Assembly (NCBI RefSeq): GCF_049942825.1
Contig: NZ_CP187970.1
Coordinates: 6,138,001 to 6,202,000 of the forward strand
DNA from: Paenibacillus_G sp049942825
GTDB taxonomy: Bacteria > Bacillota > Bacilli > Paenibacillales > NBRC-103111
Direction of reading: 5' to 3'
DNA length: 64,000 bases
Part shown: positions 26,057 to 34,594 of the stretch, piece by piece
How positions within the stretch are numbered: position 1 is the stretch's first letter
Layout: each line of letters begins with the position of its first letter
The notes under the pieces: generated by a model
Seen by the model: only the letters and a program-made list of their open reading frames with translations
The model's database searches: none
What the model was told of the DNA's origin: nothing
Made by a program: the position numbers and the translations under genes

Positions 26057-26857
26057 ATGCGGATCGAAACGCACATCCACTCGGCGGTGCTCGGGATGGA
26101 CGCTGCCGTGAGCGTCATCCTCCCTCAAGAGAAACAGCCGTATTCGGGAGACGGGAGGCTGAAGGTGCTCTGGCTGCTCCACGGCGGCTCCGGCGATCAC
26201 ACGGCGTGGCTGCGAATGAGCTCGGCGGAGCGTTACGCGAACGAGTATGGCATCGCCCTGATCGTACCCGGCGGCCTGCAATCCTGCTTCACGGACATGG
26301 AGCACGGGGGTAAGTTCCACAGCTATCTGACGCAGGAGCTGCCGCCCCTGCTGCGCCACCTGTTCCCCCGCCTGTCGGCCGCCCGCGAAGACAACTATAT
26401 TGCCGGCTATTCCAACGGCGGCTACGGCTGCCTGAAGGCCGGACTGGCGCGGCCCGATCTGTACGGAGCCATCGGCGCCTTCTCGGCCGGCGACAAATCC
26501 GACATTCCGTTCGTGAACGACGGCTCCCCCCGCTCGCGCGACCGGATTCAGCTGTTCGGCGAAGGAAGCCTGAAGGGCACGGAGAACGACCTGCAGCATC
26601 TCGGCCGGACCGCCCTTGCGGGCGGCTCCCCGCTGCCGAGGGTCTACCATGCCTGCGGCAGCCTCGACCCCTGGCTCGATCTGAACCTGATCGTGCGGGA
26701 TTTCTTCGAGGGGCTCGAAGGCAATCCCTACGATTACCGGTACGATCAGCCGGAGGGCATGGCTCATACGTGGGAATTCTGGGACATGGAGCTGCTGCGG
26801 TTCTTCGAGTATCTCGTGCTCGAGAAGGAGCCCGGCAAGTATACGTCGGGGATGTAG
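26057..26857 (+). CDS. Second esterase of the tandem pair
   Basis: 266 residues, start 3 nt after the first esterase, with an AAGGAGGAGG ribosome site inside the end of that gene. Same fold: VLWLLHGGSGDHTAWLR near residue 37, nucleophile elbow GYSNGGYGC near residue 116, and the late His in GMAHTWEFWD. The elbow residue after Ser is Asn rather than Met, and overall identity to its neighbour is modest, so the two probably differ in substrate. Cytoplasmic; no signal peptide. Confidence 0.85.
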   Translation: MRIETHIHSAVLGMDAAVSVILPQEKQPYSGDGRLKVLWLLHGGSGDHTAWLRMSSAERYANEYGIALIVPGGLQSCFTDMEHGGKFHSYLTQELPPLLRHLFPRLSAAREDNYIAGYSNGGYGCLKAGLARPDLYGAIGAFSAGDKSDIPFVNDGSPRSRDRIQLFGEGSLKGTENDLQHLGRTALAGGSPLPRVYHACGSLDPWLDLNLIVRDFFEGLEGNPYDYRYDQPEGMAHTWEFWDMELLRFFEYLVLEKEPGKYTSGM

Positions 26858-26914
26858 GCGCGGGTGTGGCGGGTTCGACGGAGGACGTCCCACCCTTCTG
26901 CTCGTTAGAACGAA

Positions 26915-26944
26915 AGGAGCCTGCCGGGCGGCAGGCTCCTTTTG
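26915..26944. terminator. Shared terminator between esterases and lipoprotein gene
   Basis: Eleven-pair hairpin AGGAGCCTGCC/GGCAGGCTCCT with TTTT on the plus strand and TTT on the minus strand. It separates two convergent genes; the minus-strand gene stops at 26945. Confidence 0.85.
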
Positions 26945-27370
26945 TCACGCTTCCTCTTTCACCTGATCTTGCAACATCTTATGAAAAAACCTTTGCAAAT
27001 CCTTCTGGGAGAATTGATATCTTGATGTAAGTTCCAATTGACCAAAAGCGCCGGAAGTACCACCATACGGATCGTTATAGCATATCCAGATTTCACCATG
27101 AGACTTTAATTGTATAGTAACCCGAAGAGGACACAGCCGATCCGAACCACGGGACTCCCTTTCAAAGTGTTTCACGCTGTTGATCCACTGTACAATCTGC
27201 TCCCGCTCCTCCGGGGCTGCCTCCCGGCCCTCTATTGCATCTCCCGTTATGCTCATACCGGAAACATCTTCTGATAAAATAGGAAGATACGTAATTTCCC
27301 CTATTTTATTGTCAGATTTATTGCAGCCGAGCAGCAGAAGGAGGCAAGCCAATATAATCATTTTCTTCAT
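26945..27370 (-). CDS. Small lipoprotein of unknown function
   Basis: 141 residues. A lipoprotein signal (MKKMIILACLLLLLGC, lipid-attachment Cys at 16) shows export and anchoring on the outer face of the membrane. The mature part of about 125 residues has a repeated acidic character, with a CPLRVTIQLKSHGEIWIC stretch whose two Cys could form a disulfide. The frame is open further upstream, but the Met at 27370 directly precedes the lipoprotein signal. I do not recognise a family. Confidence 0.65.
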   Translation of the reverse strand: MKKMIILACLLLLLGCNKSDNKIGEITYLPILSEDVSGMSITGDAIEGREAAPEEREQIVQWINSVKHFERESRGSDRLCPLRVTIQLKSHGEIWICYNDPYGGTSGAFGQLELTSRYQFSQKDLQRFFHKMLQDQVKEEA

Positions 27371-27410
27371 AAAAGAACTAGCTTTCTCTCCCGATATGGC
27401 GTCAATGCCA

Positions 27411-27533
27411 TCAGTTCTTTCGCTCATACGCCTTAACAAACCGGGCCAGCCAATACACCGCAATCCAAGGGATGACTACGGTCGATATTCGGGCGGCCGC
27501 CATACAGAGCTGGTCCAGTGCGATCGACATCAT
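27411..27533 (-). CDS. Possible 40-residue membrane peptide
   Basis: Short frame with one hydrophobic segment (ARISTVVIPWIAVYWLARFV) and a basic end (KAYERKN). GAGGTGAGGGGG lies upstream of a double ATG. It ends 40 nt before the lipoprotein start on the same strand. Such tiny membrane proteins are common, but nothing beyond the ribosome site and the helix supports it; it may be chance. Confidence 0.4.
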   Translation of the reverse strand: MMSIALDQLCMAAARISTVVIPWIAVYWLARFVKAYERKN

Positions 27534-27563
27534 CTTCGTCGTCCCCCTCACCTCATCCGATTT

Positions 27564-27599
27564 AGAAAAGAGAGGCCTCAACCTGCGCCTCCCTCTCCC
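27564..27599 (-). terminator. Terminator after SLH-GH18 gene
   Basis: Hairpin with GAGAGG...CCTCTC outer arms followed by TTTTCT on the minus strand, right after the stop at 27608. Confidence 0.65.
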
Positions 27600-27607
27600 C
27601 TGCAGCT

Positions 27608-29212
27608 TTAGTCCAGCAGCTTCCAGTCCGATTCCGTATAATTCCCCATGTACCACAGGGACACGCCCTTTAGTCCATAGTATTTCGCCAGCCAGAGCTT
27701 CTTCCCGATACTCTCCGGATCTTCGTAGTACATCTCGTGATGGCCCCGCTCATCCTCAAATTCAATCCGCCGCAGGAAGTACGGATAGCTCATCTCCTGC
27801 GAAACGCCTGGAGCCGCCAATCGCTTCTCGACCTCTGCGATCTCCGGATTGAAGGAGTCCGTCACCCCGTCCGGGGTCGTCACCCATTGATTGGCCTGCT
27901 TGGAGATCCCGAGCACCAGCTTCTCCTTTGGCACGGAGGCCAGCGCGCGCTTCACCGAATCATTGACAAGCGGCAGCGGAGCCGAAGGCAGCCGGCTGGC
28001 GTCATGGGTGAAGTTATACGCCATGAGAATGACCGTATCCGCCAGGCTGCCGATTTCCTTGAGATCATAGCCTTTATAGTAGTAATCCGGCTGCACGGCG
28101 ACGGTCAGTTTGCGGTCCGGTATGCTACGCTTCAAGCCCCGGAGAAATTGCACATAATCCGCCCCGCTGGCCGGCTCCAGGAGCCCCTCGAAGTCCATAC
28201 ACACTCCGGTGAAGCCGTACTTCCCATCCGTAAGAACGGCCTTCAGGGATTCGATGAACCCCTGCTGGGCCCCTTCGTCCTTCAGGAAGTCCTTCAGGTT
28301 CTTGTCGCCGTAGTAAACCATAAGCTCCTTGCCCGCCTTGGCCGCATCGGCTGCGCTGACCGCCTCCTCCCACCCGGAAGGAATGCGGTATTCGGTCTTC
28401 TCCGTGTTCAGCCGGGCCGTCCCCGGCGTGGTGTACTCCAGATGGGACCATCCGAATGCGACCTGGTTCAGCTGCGGCATGTGCCCGATCGCCGGGTAGG
28501 AACGGATCGCATAAAAGCCCGTATTCTGCAGCTCCACACCCCCCGTCTCCTCGTCAATGAGCCGATAGATGATGGCAGCCGCTTCCTTGCGCGTCAGCGG
28601 CTGCTGCGGGCGGAAGCCGCTCTCGTCGCCTTCCATGAGGCCTCGGCTTACCGCGTAATAGGCATACGGACGAAGCCCTTCCGCGAGCGCCTCTGCGTCG
28701 GCGAACTTCCGCTTCTCCTTCTCCTTCTGCCAGCCTTGGCTCATCCACCGGCTCCGCGCCTCTTCCGGCTGGGCTTCAAGCAGGGCCGTGCCGGCGACCG
28801 CCGCCACCTCTCCCCTCGTGATGACCCGCTCGGGGTCCAAGGCATGCTTGCCGTCCAGCAAGCCGGCGATCCATTTTCGCTCATAGGCAGCGGCTATGTA
28901 CGGATAGGACCACCTCGCCTGTTCCACATCCGAAGGGGCTGTGCCTGCAGGCTTGGCTGGATCGAGACGCTTCGCCTGCACGAACAATTTGAGGAAGGCT
29001 TCCCGGGTGAGCATGCCGTCGGGCTGGTACGTCGCATCGGGATACCCGTCGATAATCCCGAGCGCGGAGAGCGAGTAGACCTCCTCCTGGAACCAATCGC
29101 GGTTCGTTATGTCGCTGAACGGTCGTAAAGGCACGTCATACGCATAGGTGCTGCCCGTTGAAGCCAGAAGAAACAGAGCGGCGGCCGGAATGACTTTTTG
29201 AAATAAGGACAT
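27608..29212 (-). CDS. S-layer-anchored GH18-like glycosidase (three SLH domains)
   Basis: 534 residues from the ATG at 29212 (GGGGGAGAG upstream; the frame is open to 29245). Signal peptide 1-25. Three SLH domains follow: about 28-75 (FSDITNRDWFQEEVYSLSAL), 95-140 and 160-215 (LTRKEAAAIIYRLID). These bind pyruvylated wall polymer. Residues 220-534 are a GH18 fold like YdhD/YvbX: FYGDKN-type strand YYGDKNL, GFTGVCMDFEG holding the catalytic acid, and ILMAYNFTHD. The canonical DxxDxDxE is reduced to VCMDFE, but the acid Glu and the preceding Asp remain. Likely remodels peptidoglycan or chitin-like glycans at the cell surface. Confidence 0.85.
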   Translation of the reverse strand: MSLFQKVIPAAALFLLASTGSTYAYDVPLRPFSDITNRDWFQEEVYSLSALGIIDGYPDATYQPDGMLTREAFLKLFVQAKRLDPAKPAGTAPSDVEQARWSYPYIAAAYERKWIAGLLDGKHALDPERVITRGEVAAVAGTALLEAQPEEARSRWMSQGWQKEKEKRKFADAEALAEGLRPYAYYAVSRGLMEGDESGFRPQQPLTRKEAAAIIYRLIDEETGGVELQNTGFYAIRSYPAIGHMPQLNQVAFGWSHLEYTTPGTARLNTEKTEYRIPSGWEEAVSAADAAKAGKELMVYYGDKNLKDFLKDEGAQQGFIESLKAVLTDGKYGFTGVCMDFEGLLEPASGADYVQFLRGLKRSIPDRKLTVAVQPDYYYKGYDLKEIGSLADTVILMAYNFTHDASRLPSAPLPLVNDSVKRALASVPKEKLVLGISKQANQWVTTPDGVTDSFNPEIAEVEKRLAAPGVSQEMSYPYFLRRIEFEDERGHHEMYYEDPESIGKKLWLAKYYGLKGVSLWYMGNYTESDWKLLD

Positions 29213-29291
29213 TGTATTTCTCTCCCCCTTAGGTGCTGTCATCACTCTCTCTGAGAACGAACTGCTTGCTCCAGCTGCGTCTTAGCTCAGC

Positions 29292-30533
29292 TCAGGGACG
29301 CACCCATTTGGCGCCCCGCCAGGTATGGATGTAATACCACGTCTCCCCGTTCGGAGAATTCCATACCCTAGACGCGGTCGCCACCTGCGAAGTAAAGGTG
29401 AGGATGTCGTCGCCGCTAAAGCGACCCTCGTCGAGATAAGGCTTATCGAGACCGACCGACTGGGCGGTTAAGATCACCTGTTTGCTGCTCGCCCGCACCC
29501 CCAGCTCCGCATCCTTCTCCAAGTCCCCCGTGATCCGTGCCGCGATCTCCATCGCCGGGTTGATCCACCGCCCCCTGCCATCCGTCAGGACGAAATACCA
29601 GTCTCCCCGTCGCCCCAACGCCTGAACGGTTTGCGGCTCCACGGCCGGAGAAGGCTCCTCGTAGGAAAAAGGCGTGATGTAATACTGGAAAGGAACGGGC
29701 AGATCGAGCTTCTGGTCTACGGGCTCCACGTTCTCAAAGCCCAGTCCTCGGCTGTCTCCCATGCTAATCCAGCGCAGACCCTTCTCCGTCTCGACTTGGT
29801 ACCACAACCACGGAGGCACCATCCGGCTGACCCTCAGATACTTGCCCGCCGGCTTGATGATCTGCGGCTTCACCTTCGGCTCATCCTTCAATGGTTCATC
29901 ATCGGGGTACAAATAGACTTCCTGTTCCTCTTCGATGCTGATGTATCCTTCCACCGGAGAGGCCTTGTACTTTTCGGCATAATGATACGGCAGAATCCAC
30001 TTGTCCCCCAGCCAGGACGTGCGGATGAGATACCATTTGTCCATGGAATAACATGAAGTGAACGGATCGCAAACGGGCAGGGACGCAACCGCCTGCACCT
30101 GCTGGGGACCCAGCTTATACGCTGTGCTCTTCATGGGCGCGCCGTACAGCTCGGTCTCCGGCTGCAGGAGCGTGACCGCCTCTTCCTTCCATTCCAGCTG
30201 GCCGTACTTGTATGCCCCTTCCTTCAGGTTAATCCAGGCGGTGCCGAGCCACGTGGTAACCGGCACTTTATTCATGATTGTAATGTTCATCATCTCGTTC
30301 GCCTTGATGGGGGCCAGCTGGACCGATTGGAGCCCGTTGAGCGCCCCGATCACTTCGCTGCTCCGGGTTTGCTCGCTCTTATACAGCTTAAAATCGTCCA
30401 GCAGCGTAATGTAAGGCATCACACTCTGCTCGGCCATCTCGGGTTCCGCTTTGGCATACGGCAGGGCCAAAGTCGAAGTCGAAGCGAATATCACCGCTGC
30501 CGCAAGCCATAGGCCCATTCTTTGTGTTCTCAT
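29292..30533 (-). CDS. Secreted protein with SH3-like repeats
   Basis: 413 residues from the ATG at 30533 (AGGAGAG 7 nt upstream; the frame is open to 30638). Signal peptide 1-28 (LALPYAKA). The rest consists of repeated beta-strand units of about 85 residues that end in Trp-rich turns: TTWLGTAWINLKEG, SWLGDKWILPYHY, LWYQVETEKGLRWISMG, GDWYFVLTDGRGRWINP and WYYIHTWRGAKWVRP. These look like bacterial SH3 wall-binding domains. 79 nt upstream of the SLH-GH18 gene on the same strand, so probably one operon with a role in cell envelope maintenance. Confidence 0.65.
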   Translation of the reverse strand: MRTQRMGLWLAAAVIFASTSTLALPYAKAEPEMAEQSVMPYITLLDDFKLYKSEQTRSSEVIGALNGLQSVQLAPIKANEMMNITIMNKVPVTTWLGTAWINLKEGAYKYGQLEWKEEAVTLLQPETELYGAPMKSTAYKLGPQQVQAVASLPVCDPFTSCYSMDKWYLIRTSWLGDKWILPYHYAEKYKASPVEGYISIEEEQEVYLYPDDEPLKDEPKVKPQIIKPAGKYLRVSRMVPPWLWYQVETEKGLRWISMGDSRGLGFENVEPVDQKLDLPVPFQYYITPFSYEEPSPAVEPQTVQALGRRGDWYFVLTDGRGRWINPAMEIAARITGDLEKDAELGVRASSKQVILTAQSVGLDKPYLDEGRFSGDDILTFTSQVATASRVWNSPNGETWYYIHTWRGAKWVRP

Positions 30534-30640
30534 CTGCCATCTCTCCTGTCCGCTTCCTACAATCTTCCTCAACTCTAGACGCATGGATTTCCAAAAAGTT
30601 CCTTGAATTCGATAAAACCTGCCCATGCCAGCCCACAAAG

Positions 30641-30669
30641 TTGATCGTTCCCGCCCGTGTTGGTATACT
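30641..30669 (+). promoter_or_regulatory. Sigma-A-type promoter of the DUF1361 gene
   Basis: TTGATC and TATACT boxes separated by 17 nt, 69 nt before the start codon of the gene at 30738. Only one mismatch in each box from common sigma-A promoters. Confidence 0.6.
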
Positions 30670-30737
30670 TCGGGAAAACGCTGAAAGAGCGGGATCCGCC
30701 TCCGATCAGCTAACTAATATCCTGCGGGAGGAACTTC

Positions 30738-31442
30738 ATGAATCGGAACCGTCTACTGCCTGGGGCCTATCTCCTTATGCTCCTCCTGCTTGCAACGGCA
30801 GCCTGCCTTACGCTCAGTGCCCGATTGGGCGAGGAGTATCACTTTCTCCGGTGGGATGTAACGCTGGCCTGGATTCCCGTTGGGCTCGCCCTGCTGTTCC
30901 TGTCGCTGGAAGGGCTGAAGCCCGGCTGGGTCCGTCATGGGCTGAGTGCTGTTGTCGGCATAGCCTGGCTCGCTTTCTTCCCCAATTCGGCTTACCTGGT
31001 CACGGAGCTGCTGCATGCCTTCCGCTTCTTCGAGATGCAGCCAAGCTTCTGGACCGGGATCGACTATTGGTACGGCGTCCTGCCTATCTTCGGTCTGGCC
31101 TGCCTAGGGCTTGCCCTCTCCGCATACTCCCTGCTCCTGCTGCACAGGCTGAGCGCAGGACGGTTCGGAGCGCTGTCCGGATGGTTGTTCGCAGCGGCCG
31201 CCATGGCCCTCGCGAGCTTCGGCGTGTATATCGGGCGTATCCTGCGCTGGAACTCCTGGGATTTGGCCACGCGCCCGCAGTTCATCGTAACCGAGCTGGC
31301 TGCGCTGTACCGGGACGCTTCCAGATGGAGTCATGCCGTCAGCTTCGTGGAGCTGTTTTTCGCCGTCCTTCTCCTCAGTTACGGCATTTTCTATGCTGGA
31401 GCGGGCTGGTACGGCGGGCCTAAGTTCAGACCTGAGCGATAA
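30738..31442 (+). CDS. DUF1361 family membrane protein
   Basis: 234 residues, GGGAGG 6 nt before ATG. Six to seven hydrophobic helices. The DUF1361 signatures are FLRWDVTLAWIPVGLALLFL near residue 36, LAFFPNSAYLVTELLH near residue 77, and FGVYIGRILRWNSWDL near residue 160. The conserved WD and NSAYLVTEL positions are intact. Integral cytoplasmic membrane protein; its biochemical role is unknown in any species I can name. Single-gene unit with its own promoter and terminator. Confidence 0.85.
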   Translation: MNRNRLLPGAYLLMLLLLATAACLTLSARLGEEYHFLRWDVTLAWIPVGLALLFLSLEGLKPGWVRHGLSAVVGIAWLAFFPNSAYLVTELLHAFRFFEMQPSFWTGIDYWYGVLPIFGLACLGLALSAYSLLLLHRLSAGRFGALSGWLFAAAAMALASFGVYIGRILRWNSWDLATRPQFIVTELAALYRDASRWSHAVSFVELFFAVLLLSYGIFYAGAGWYGGPKFRPER

Positions 31443-31475
31443 AAGAAGAGGCAGCCGGCGGCTGCCTCTTCTTCC
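31441..31475. terminator. Bidirectional terminator
   Basis: Twelve-pair hairpin GAAGAGGCAGCC/GGCTGCCTCTTC with a 3-nt loop. On the minus strand it is followed by TTTT; the plus strand lacks a good T-run. Lies between convergent genes ending at 31442 and 31525. Confidence 0.75.
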
Positions 31476-31524
31476 TGGTGGTTCTGCTTTCTACCGTCAA
31501 CCGGTGCGTCCTGCCGCACGGCCC

Positions 31525-32820
31525 TTATCTCTCGGACAAGATCTTCCGTATGCTTGCCAATTGCACACACAGACACAGGATATCCATGGCGGTATCGAGC
31601 TCCGCAAGGGAGGGGAACGTGGGGGCAATGCGGATGTTCCGATCCCTCGGGTCCCTGCCGTAAGGGAAGGTTGCTCCGGCCTTTGTCAAGGTCACACCCG
31701 CTTCCGCCGCCATACGGACAACCTCTTTCGCACACCCGTCCAGCGTATTGAGGGAGATGAAATACCCTCCGTTCGGCTTATGCCAAGATGCAATCTGTTT
31801 GCCGCCTAACTCAGCTTCAAACTTTTGCAGGACCAAATCGAACTTGGGCTTAATGATCGCCGCGTGCTTTTCCATATGCCGCTTGACATGATCCGCATCC
31901 GGAAGAAAACGGACATGCCGAAGCTGGTTGATCTTGTCGGGGCCAATCGTCTGGACCGCGAGCTGCCGCCTGATCAAGTCGAGATTCCTCTCGCTGGATG
32001 CCAATACGGCCACGCCGGCACCGGGAAACGTAATCTTCGCTGTCGAACTGAAGATGAAGACACGGTCAGGATTCCCTGCAGTCCTGCAAGCGGCATGGAT
32101 GCTCTTGAGCTCATCCGGTTTCGATGTCAAGTGATGGACGGTATAGGCATCGTCCCAAAAAATCCGAAAATCCGCCGCTGCCGTCTTCATCCGGGCAAGC
32201 CGGTCCACCGTTTCATCTGAATAGGTGATGCCGTCCGGATTGCTGTATTTCGGAACGCACCATATGCCTTTGATGGAATCATCTTCTCTGACAAGCTGCT
32301 CCACCTGTTCCATGTCAGGCCCGCCCGGCAGCATATCAACGACGATCATCTCTATATTCAGCAGCTCACAAATGGCAAAATGTCTGTCGTAACCGGGGCT
32401 GGGACATAGAAACTTTACCTTGGGAAGCTTCCCCCAGGGCAGCTCACTGCCGTACACGCCATGCAGCATCGCTCTGGACAGCGTATCGTGCATCATTGTA
32501 AGGCTCGAATTCCCGCCGATCAGGAGCTCCTTGGGATCTACCCCAAGCACCTGGGAGAACAGCGCCTTCGCCTCCGGAATCCCATCGAGCCCGCCGTAAT
32601 TGAGGCAGTCCGAGCCGTCTTCCGCCCTCAGCGGATCGTCCGGCGGCAGGATCTGGAGCATGGGCGCGGACAGCTCGAGCTGCTCCCGGCAGGGCTTGCC
32701 CCTCGACATATCCAAGGAGATCTTCTGCTCCCGGTACGCCTCGTACCGTTCCGACAAGATGCGGTGGTGGTTGCCAAGTTCTTCGGCATCCCAATGAACA
32801 AGATCCACCTGATTCTTCAT
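31525..32820 (-). CDS. PLP-dependent aminotransferase (class I/II fold, aspartate-type)
   Basis: 431 residues. Type I aminotransferase of the group that includes AspB-4-like aspartate aminotransferases. Visible elements are SLDMSRGKPCREQLELS near residue 35, LNYGGLDGIPEAK near 72, the substrate loop KYSNPDGITYSDE near 190, the aspartate that holds the pyridine ring (FWDDAYTVHHL, near 219), and the PLP lysine in FSSTAKITFPGAGVAV near 260. An arginine that binds the substrate carboxylate is in the RIAP segment near 402. It follows aspartate-semialdehyde dehydrogenase on the same strand, so amino-acid synthesis from aspartate is likely. Confidence 0.8.
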   Translation of the reverse strand: MKNQVDLVHWDAEELGNHHRILSERYEAYREQKISLDMSRGKPCREQLELSAPMLQILPPDDPLRAEDGSDCLNYGGLDGIPEAKALFSQVLGVDPKELLIGGNSSLTMMHDTLSRAMLHGVYGSELPWGKLPKVKFLCPSPGYDRHFAICELLNIEMIVVDMLPGGPDMEQVEQLVREDDSIKGIWCVPKYSNPDGITYSDETVDRLARMKTAAADFRIFWDDAYTVHHLTSKPDELKSIHAACRTAGNPDRVFIFSSTAKITFPGAGVAVLASSERNLDLIRRQLAVQTIGPDKINQLRHVRFLPDADHVKRHMEKHAAIIKPKFDLVLQKFEAELGGKQIASWHKPNGGYFISLNTLDGCAKEVVRMAAEAGVTLTKAGATFPYGRDPRDRNIRIAPTFPSLAELDTAMDILCLCVQLASIRKILSER

Positions 32821-32860
32821 ATCCGTCTCTCTCCCCCACGGTCCCCGTAATGATGAGCGG

Positions 32861-32889
32861 AGGCTGCCGGGTCATGCCGGCAGCCTCCT
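32861..32889. other. Strong hairpin between asd and the aminotransferase gene
   Basis: GAGGCTGCCGG/CCGGCAGCCTC arms without a T-run on either side. It may stabilise an mRNA end or partly stop transcription between the two genes. Confidence 0.45.
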
Positions 32890-32909
32890 GTTGTCCTGCG
32901 TTATGCTTT

Positions 32910-33995
32910 TTATTTCGCCTGAATGTAGCCTTCCGCCTTCAGCAGCTCGGCGATCAGCACCGCGCCTCCCGCTGCGCCGCGCAGCGTATTGTGCGACAGC
33001 CCGACGAACTTGTAATCGTACACCGTATCTTCCCGCAGACGTCCTACCGATACGCCCATGCCGCCGTAGATATCGCGGTCGAGCTTAGTCTGCGGTCTGT
33101 TCTCTTCTTCGAAGTACGTGATGAACTGCTCCGGCGCGCTGGGCAGACCGAGCTCCTGCGGACGGCCCTTGAAGGTACGCCAGCGGTCGAGAATCTCGTC
33201 CTTCGAAGGCTTCTTCTCGAAGGAAGCGAATACGGTCGCCATATGTCCGTCCGTTACCGGAACGCGGATACACTGCGTAGTGATCAGAGGCGCGCTCGCT
33301 TTCACGATCTCGCCGCCCTGGATGCTTCCCCAGATGCGCAGCGGCTCCTGCTCGCTCTTCTCTTCCTCGCCGCCGATGTACGGAATCACGTTATCGAGCA
33401 TCTCCGGCCAGTCGGTGAAGTTCTTACCCGCACCGGAGATCGCCTGGTAAGTGGAGGCCACCACGACCTTCGGCTGGTAATCCAGCAGCGCGTTAAGCGC
33501 AGGCACGTAGCTCTGAATCGAGCAGTTCGGCTTTACGGCAATGAAGCCGGTCGAGGTGCCGAGACGCTTTCTCTGGGCCTCGATGATCTCGATGTGCCCC
33601 GGGTTTACCTCCGGAATGACCATCGGGATGTCCGGCGTCCAGCGGTGCGCCGAGTTGTTGGAGATGACCGGCGTGCCCGTTTTGGCGTACGCCTCTTCGA
33701 GCGCCTGAATCTCTGCCTTCTTCATGTCCACCGCGCAGAAAATGAAGTCGACCCCGGACGCCACCTCTTCGACTTTGGAAGCATCCTGAACCACGATGGA
33801 TTTCACACCTTCAGGAATCGGGCCGTCCATCTTCCACCGGCCCTGTACGGACTCCTCATACGTTTTGCCTGCCGAGCCTGCACTCGCCGCGATCGCCGTT
33901 ACCTGAAACCAAGGGTGCTGATCCAGCAGCTGCATAAACCGCTGACCTACCATACCCGTTCCTCCGACAATACCCACCTTCAACTTTGCGCTCAT
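32910..33995 (-). CDS. asd: Aspartate-semialdehyde dehydrogenase
   Basis: 361 residues. It reduces aspartyl-4-phosphate to aspartate-4-semialdehyde, the branch point to lysine/diaminopimelate, threonine and methionine. N-terminal Rossmann motif VGIVGGTGMVGQR; catalytic Cys in VKPNCSIQ near residue 153; catalytic His in PVTDGHMATV near residue 244. Length and sequence are of the archaeal/fungal-type branch of the family, not the shorter Bacillus subtilis type. The ATG follows GAGAGGA by about 10 nt. A T-box leader lies upstream, so expression should respond to an uncharged tRNA. Confidence 0.9.
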   Translation of the reverse strand: MSAKLKVGIVGGTGMVGQRFMQLLDQHPWFQVTAIAASAGSAGKTYEESVQGRWKMDGPIPEGVKSIVVQDASKVEEVASGVDFIFCAVDMKKAEIQALEEAYAKTGTPVISNNSAHRWTPDIPMVIPEVNPGHIEIIEAQRKRLGTSTGFIAVKPNCSIQSYVPALNALLDYQPKVVVASTYQAISGAGKNFTDWPEMLDNVIPYIGGEEEKSEQEPLRIWGSIQGGEIVKASAPLITTQCIRVPVTDGHMATVFASFEKKPSKDEILDRWRTFKGRPQELGLPSAPEQFITYFEEENRPQTKLDRDIYGGMGVSVGRLREDTVYDYKFVGLSHNTLRGAAGGAVLIAELLKAEGYIQAK

Positions 33996-34137
33996 GACAT
34001 TCCATTCCTCTCCGGTTCAAATTTATGAAGTAAACCTGCTTGTAAGGAACCTCTTCCTAAAACCTATTCAACCTGTCTGTTTTCGTTACGGATTTCGTTC
34101 CCCTAAGGTTCAGGGTCAGCCGAACCGCCGCCGCATA

Positions 34138-34440
34138 ATAAAAAAAATCCCACCCCCAAGACGTCGATAGTCTTAGGGACGAGATTCGGATCCTCGTGGT
34201 ACCACCCCAGATTCGCCGATATGTCACCACATCAGCCTCTTCGAGTACGGCTTAGGGGCCTAACGACGCCCTGCGTATACTCTAGCTCTGTAACAGGAGC
34301 TCCTGTCACACCATCCCCTCCGAAGGTTCCGGCGTGCTGCTCTGAGTCTTTTTTCGATACATCCCTCTTTGCTCCTTTTCAGCGGACGGAGCTCTCTGTG
34401 AAAGATTAAGATCTACCTACTCTTCTCTTCATCGCATTTG
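34138..34440 (-). promoter_or_regulatory. T-box riboswitch before asd, probable tRNA-Lys specifier
   Basis: On the minus strand the T-box core GGGTGGTACCACG is at about 34191-34206, followed by a terminator (CTAAGAC/GTCTTGG arms and a T8 run, about 34139-34180). Stem I begins near 34435, with the AGAGAG element near 34395. On the 3' side of the specifier loop I read CGAAAAAAGACTC. By comparison with the glyQS layout (CGAAAGGCA, specifier GGC) the triplet falls on AAA or AAG, both Lys. GAC (Asp) is the next best reading. Terminator/antiterminator pairing would let uncharged tRNA raise asd expression. Confidence 0.85.
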
Positions 34441-34594
34441 GATCGGATAGCAATCGCAATTCAATGTTGCGACTATCTTATCAAATAACCTGCGTATCGT
34501 AAACAACAAATTTTTTGAAATGCGTATCCCTGTTCCGGCCGGCATCGCCTTGTGCTACAATCGGGGCAGACATATCTTCGCAGGAGAGACGATC

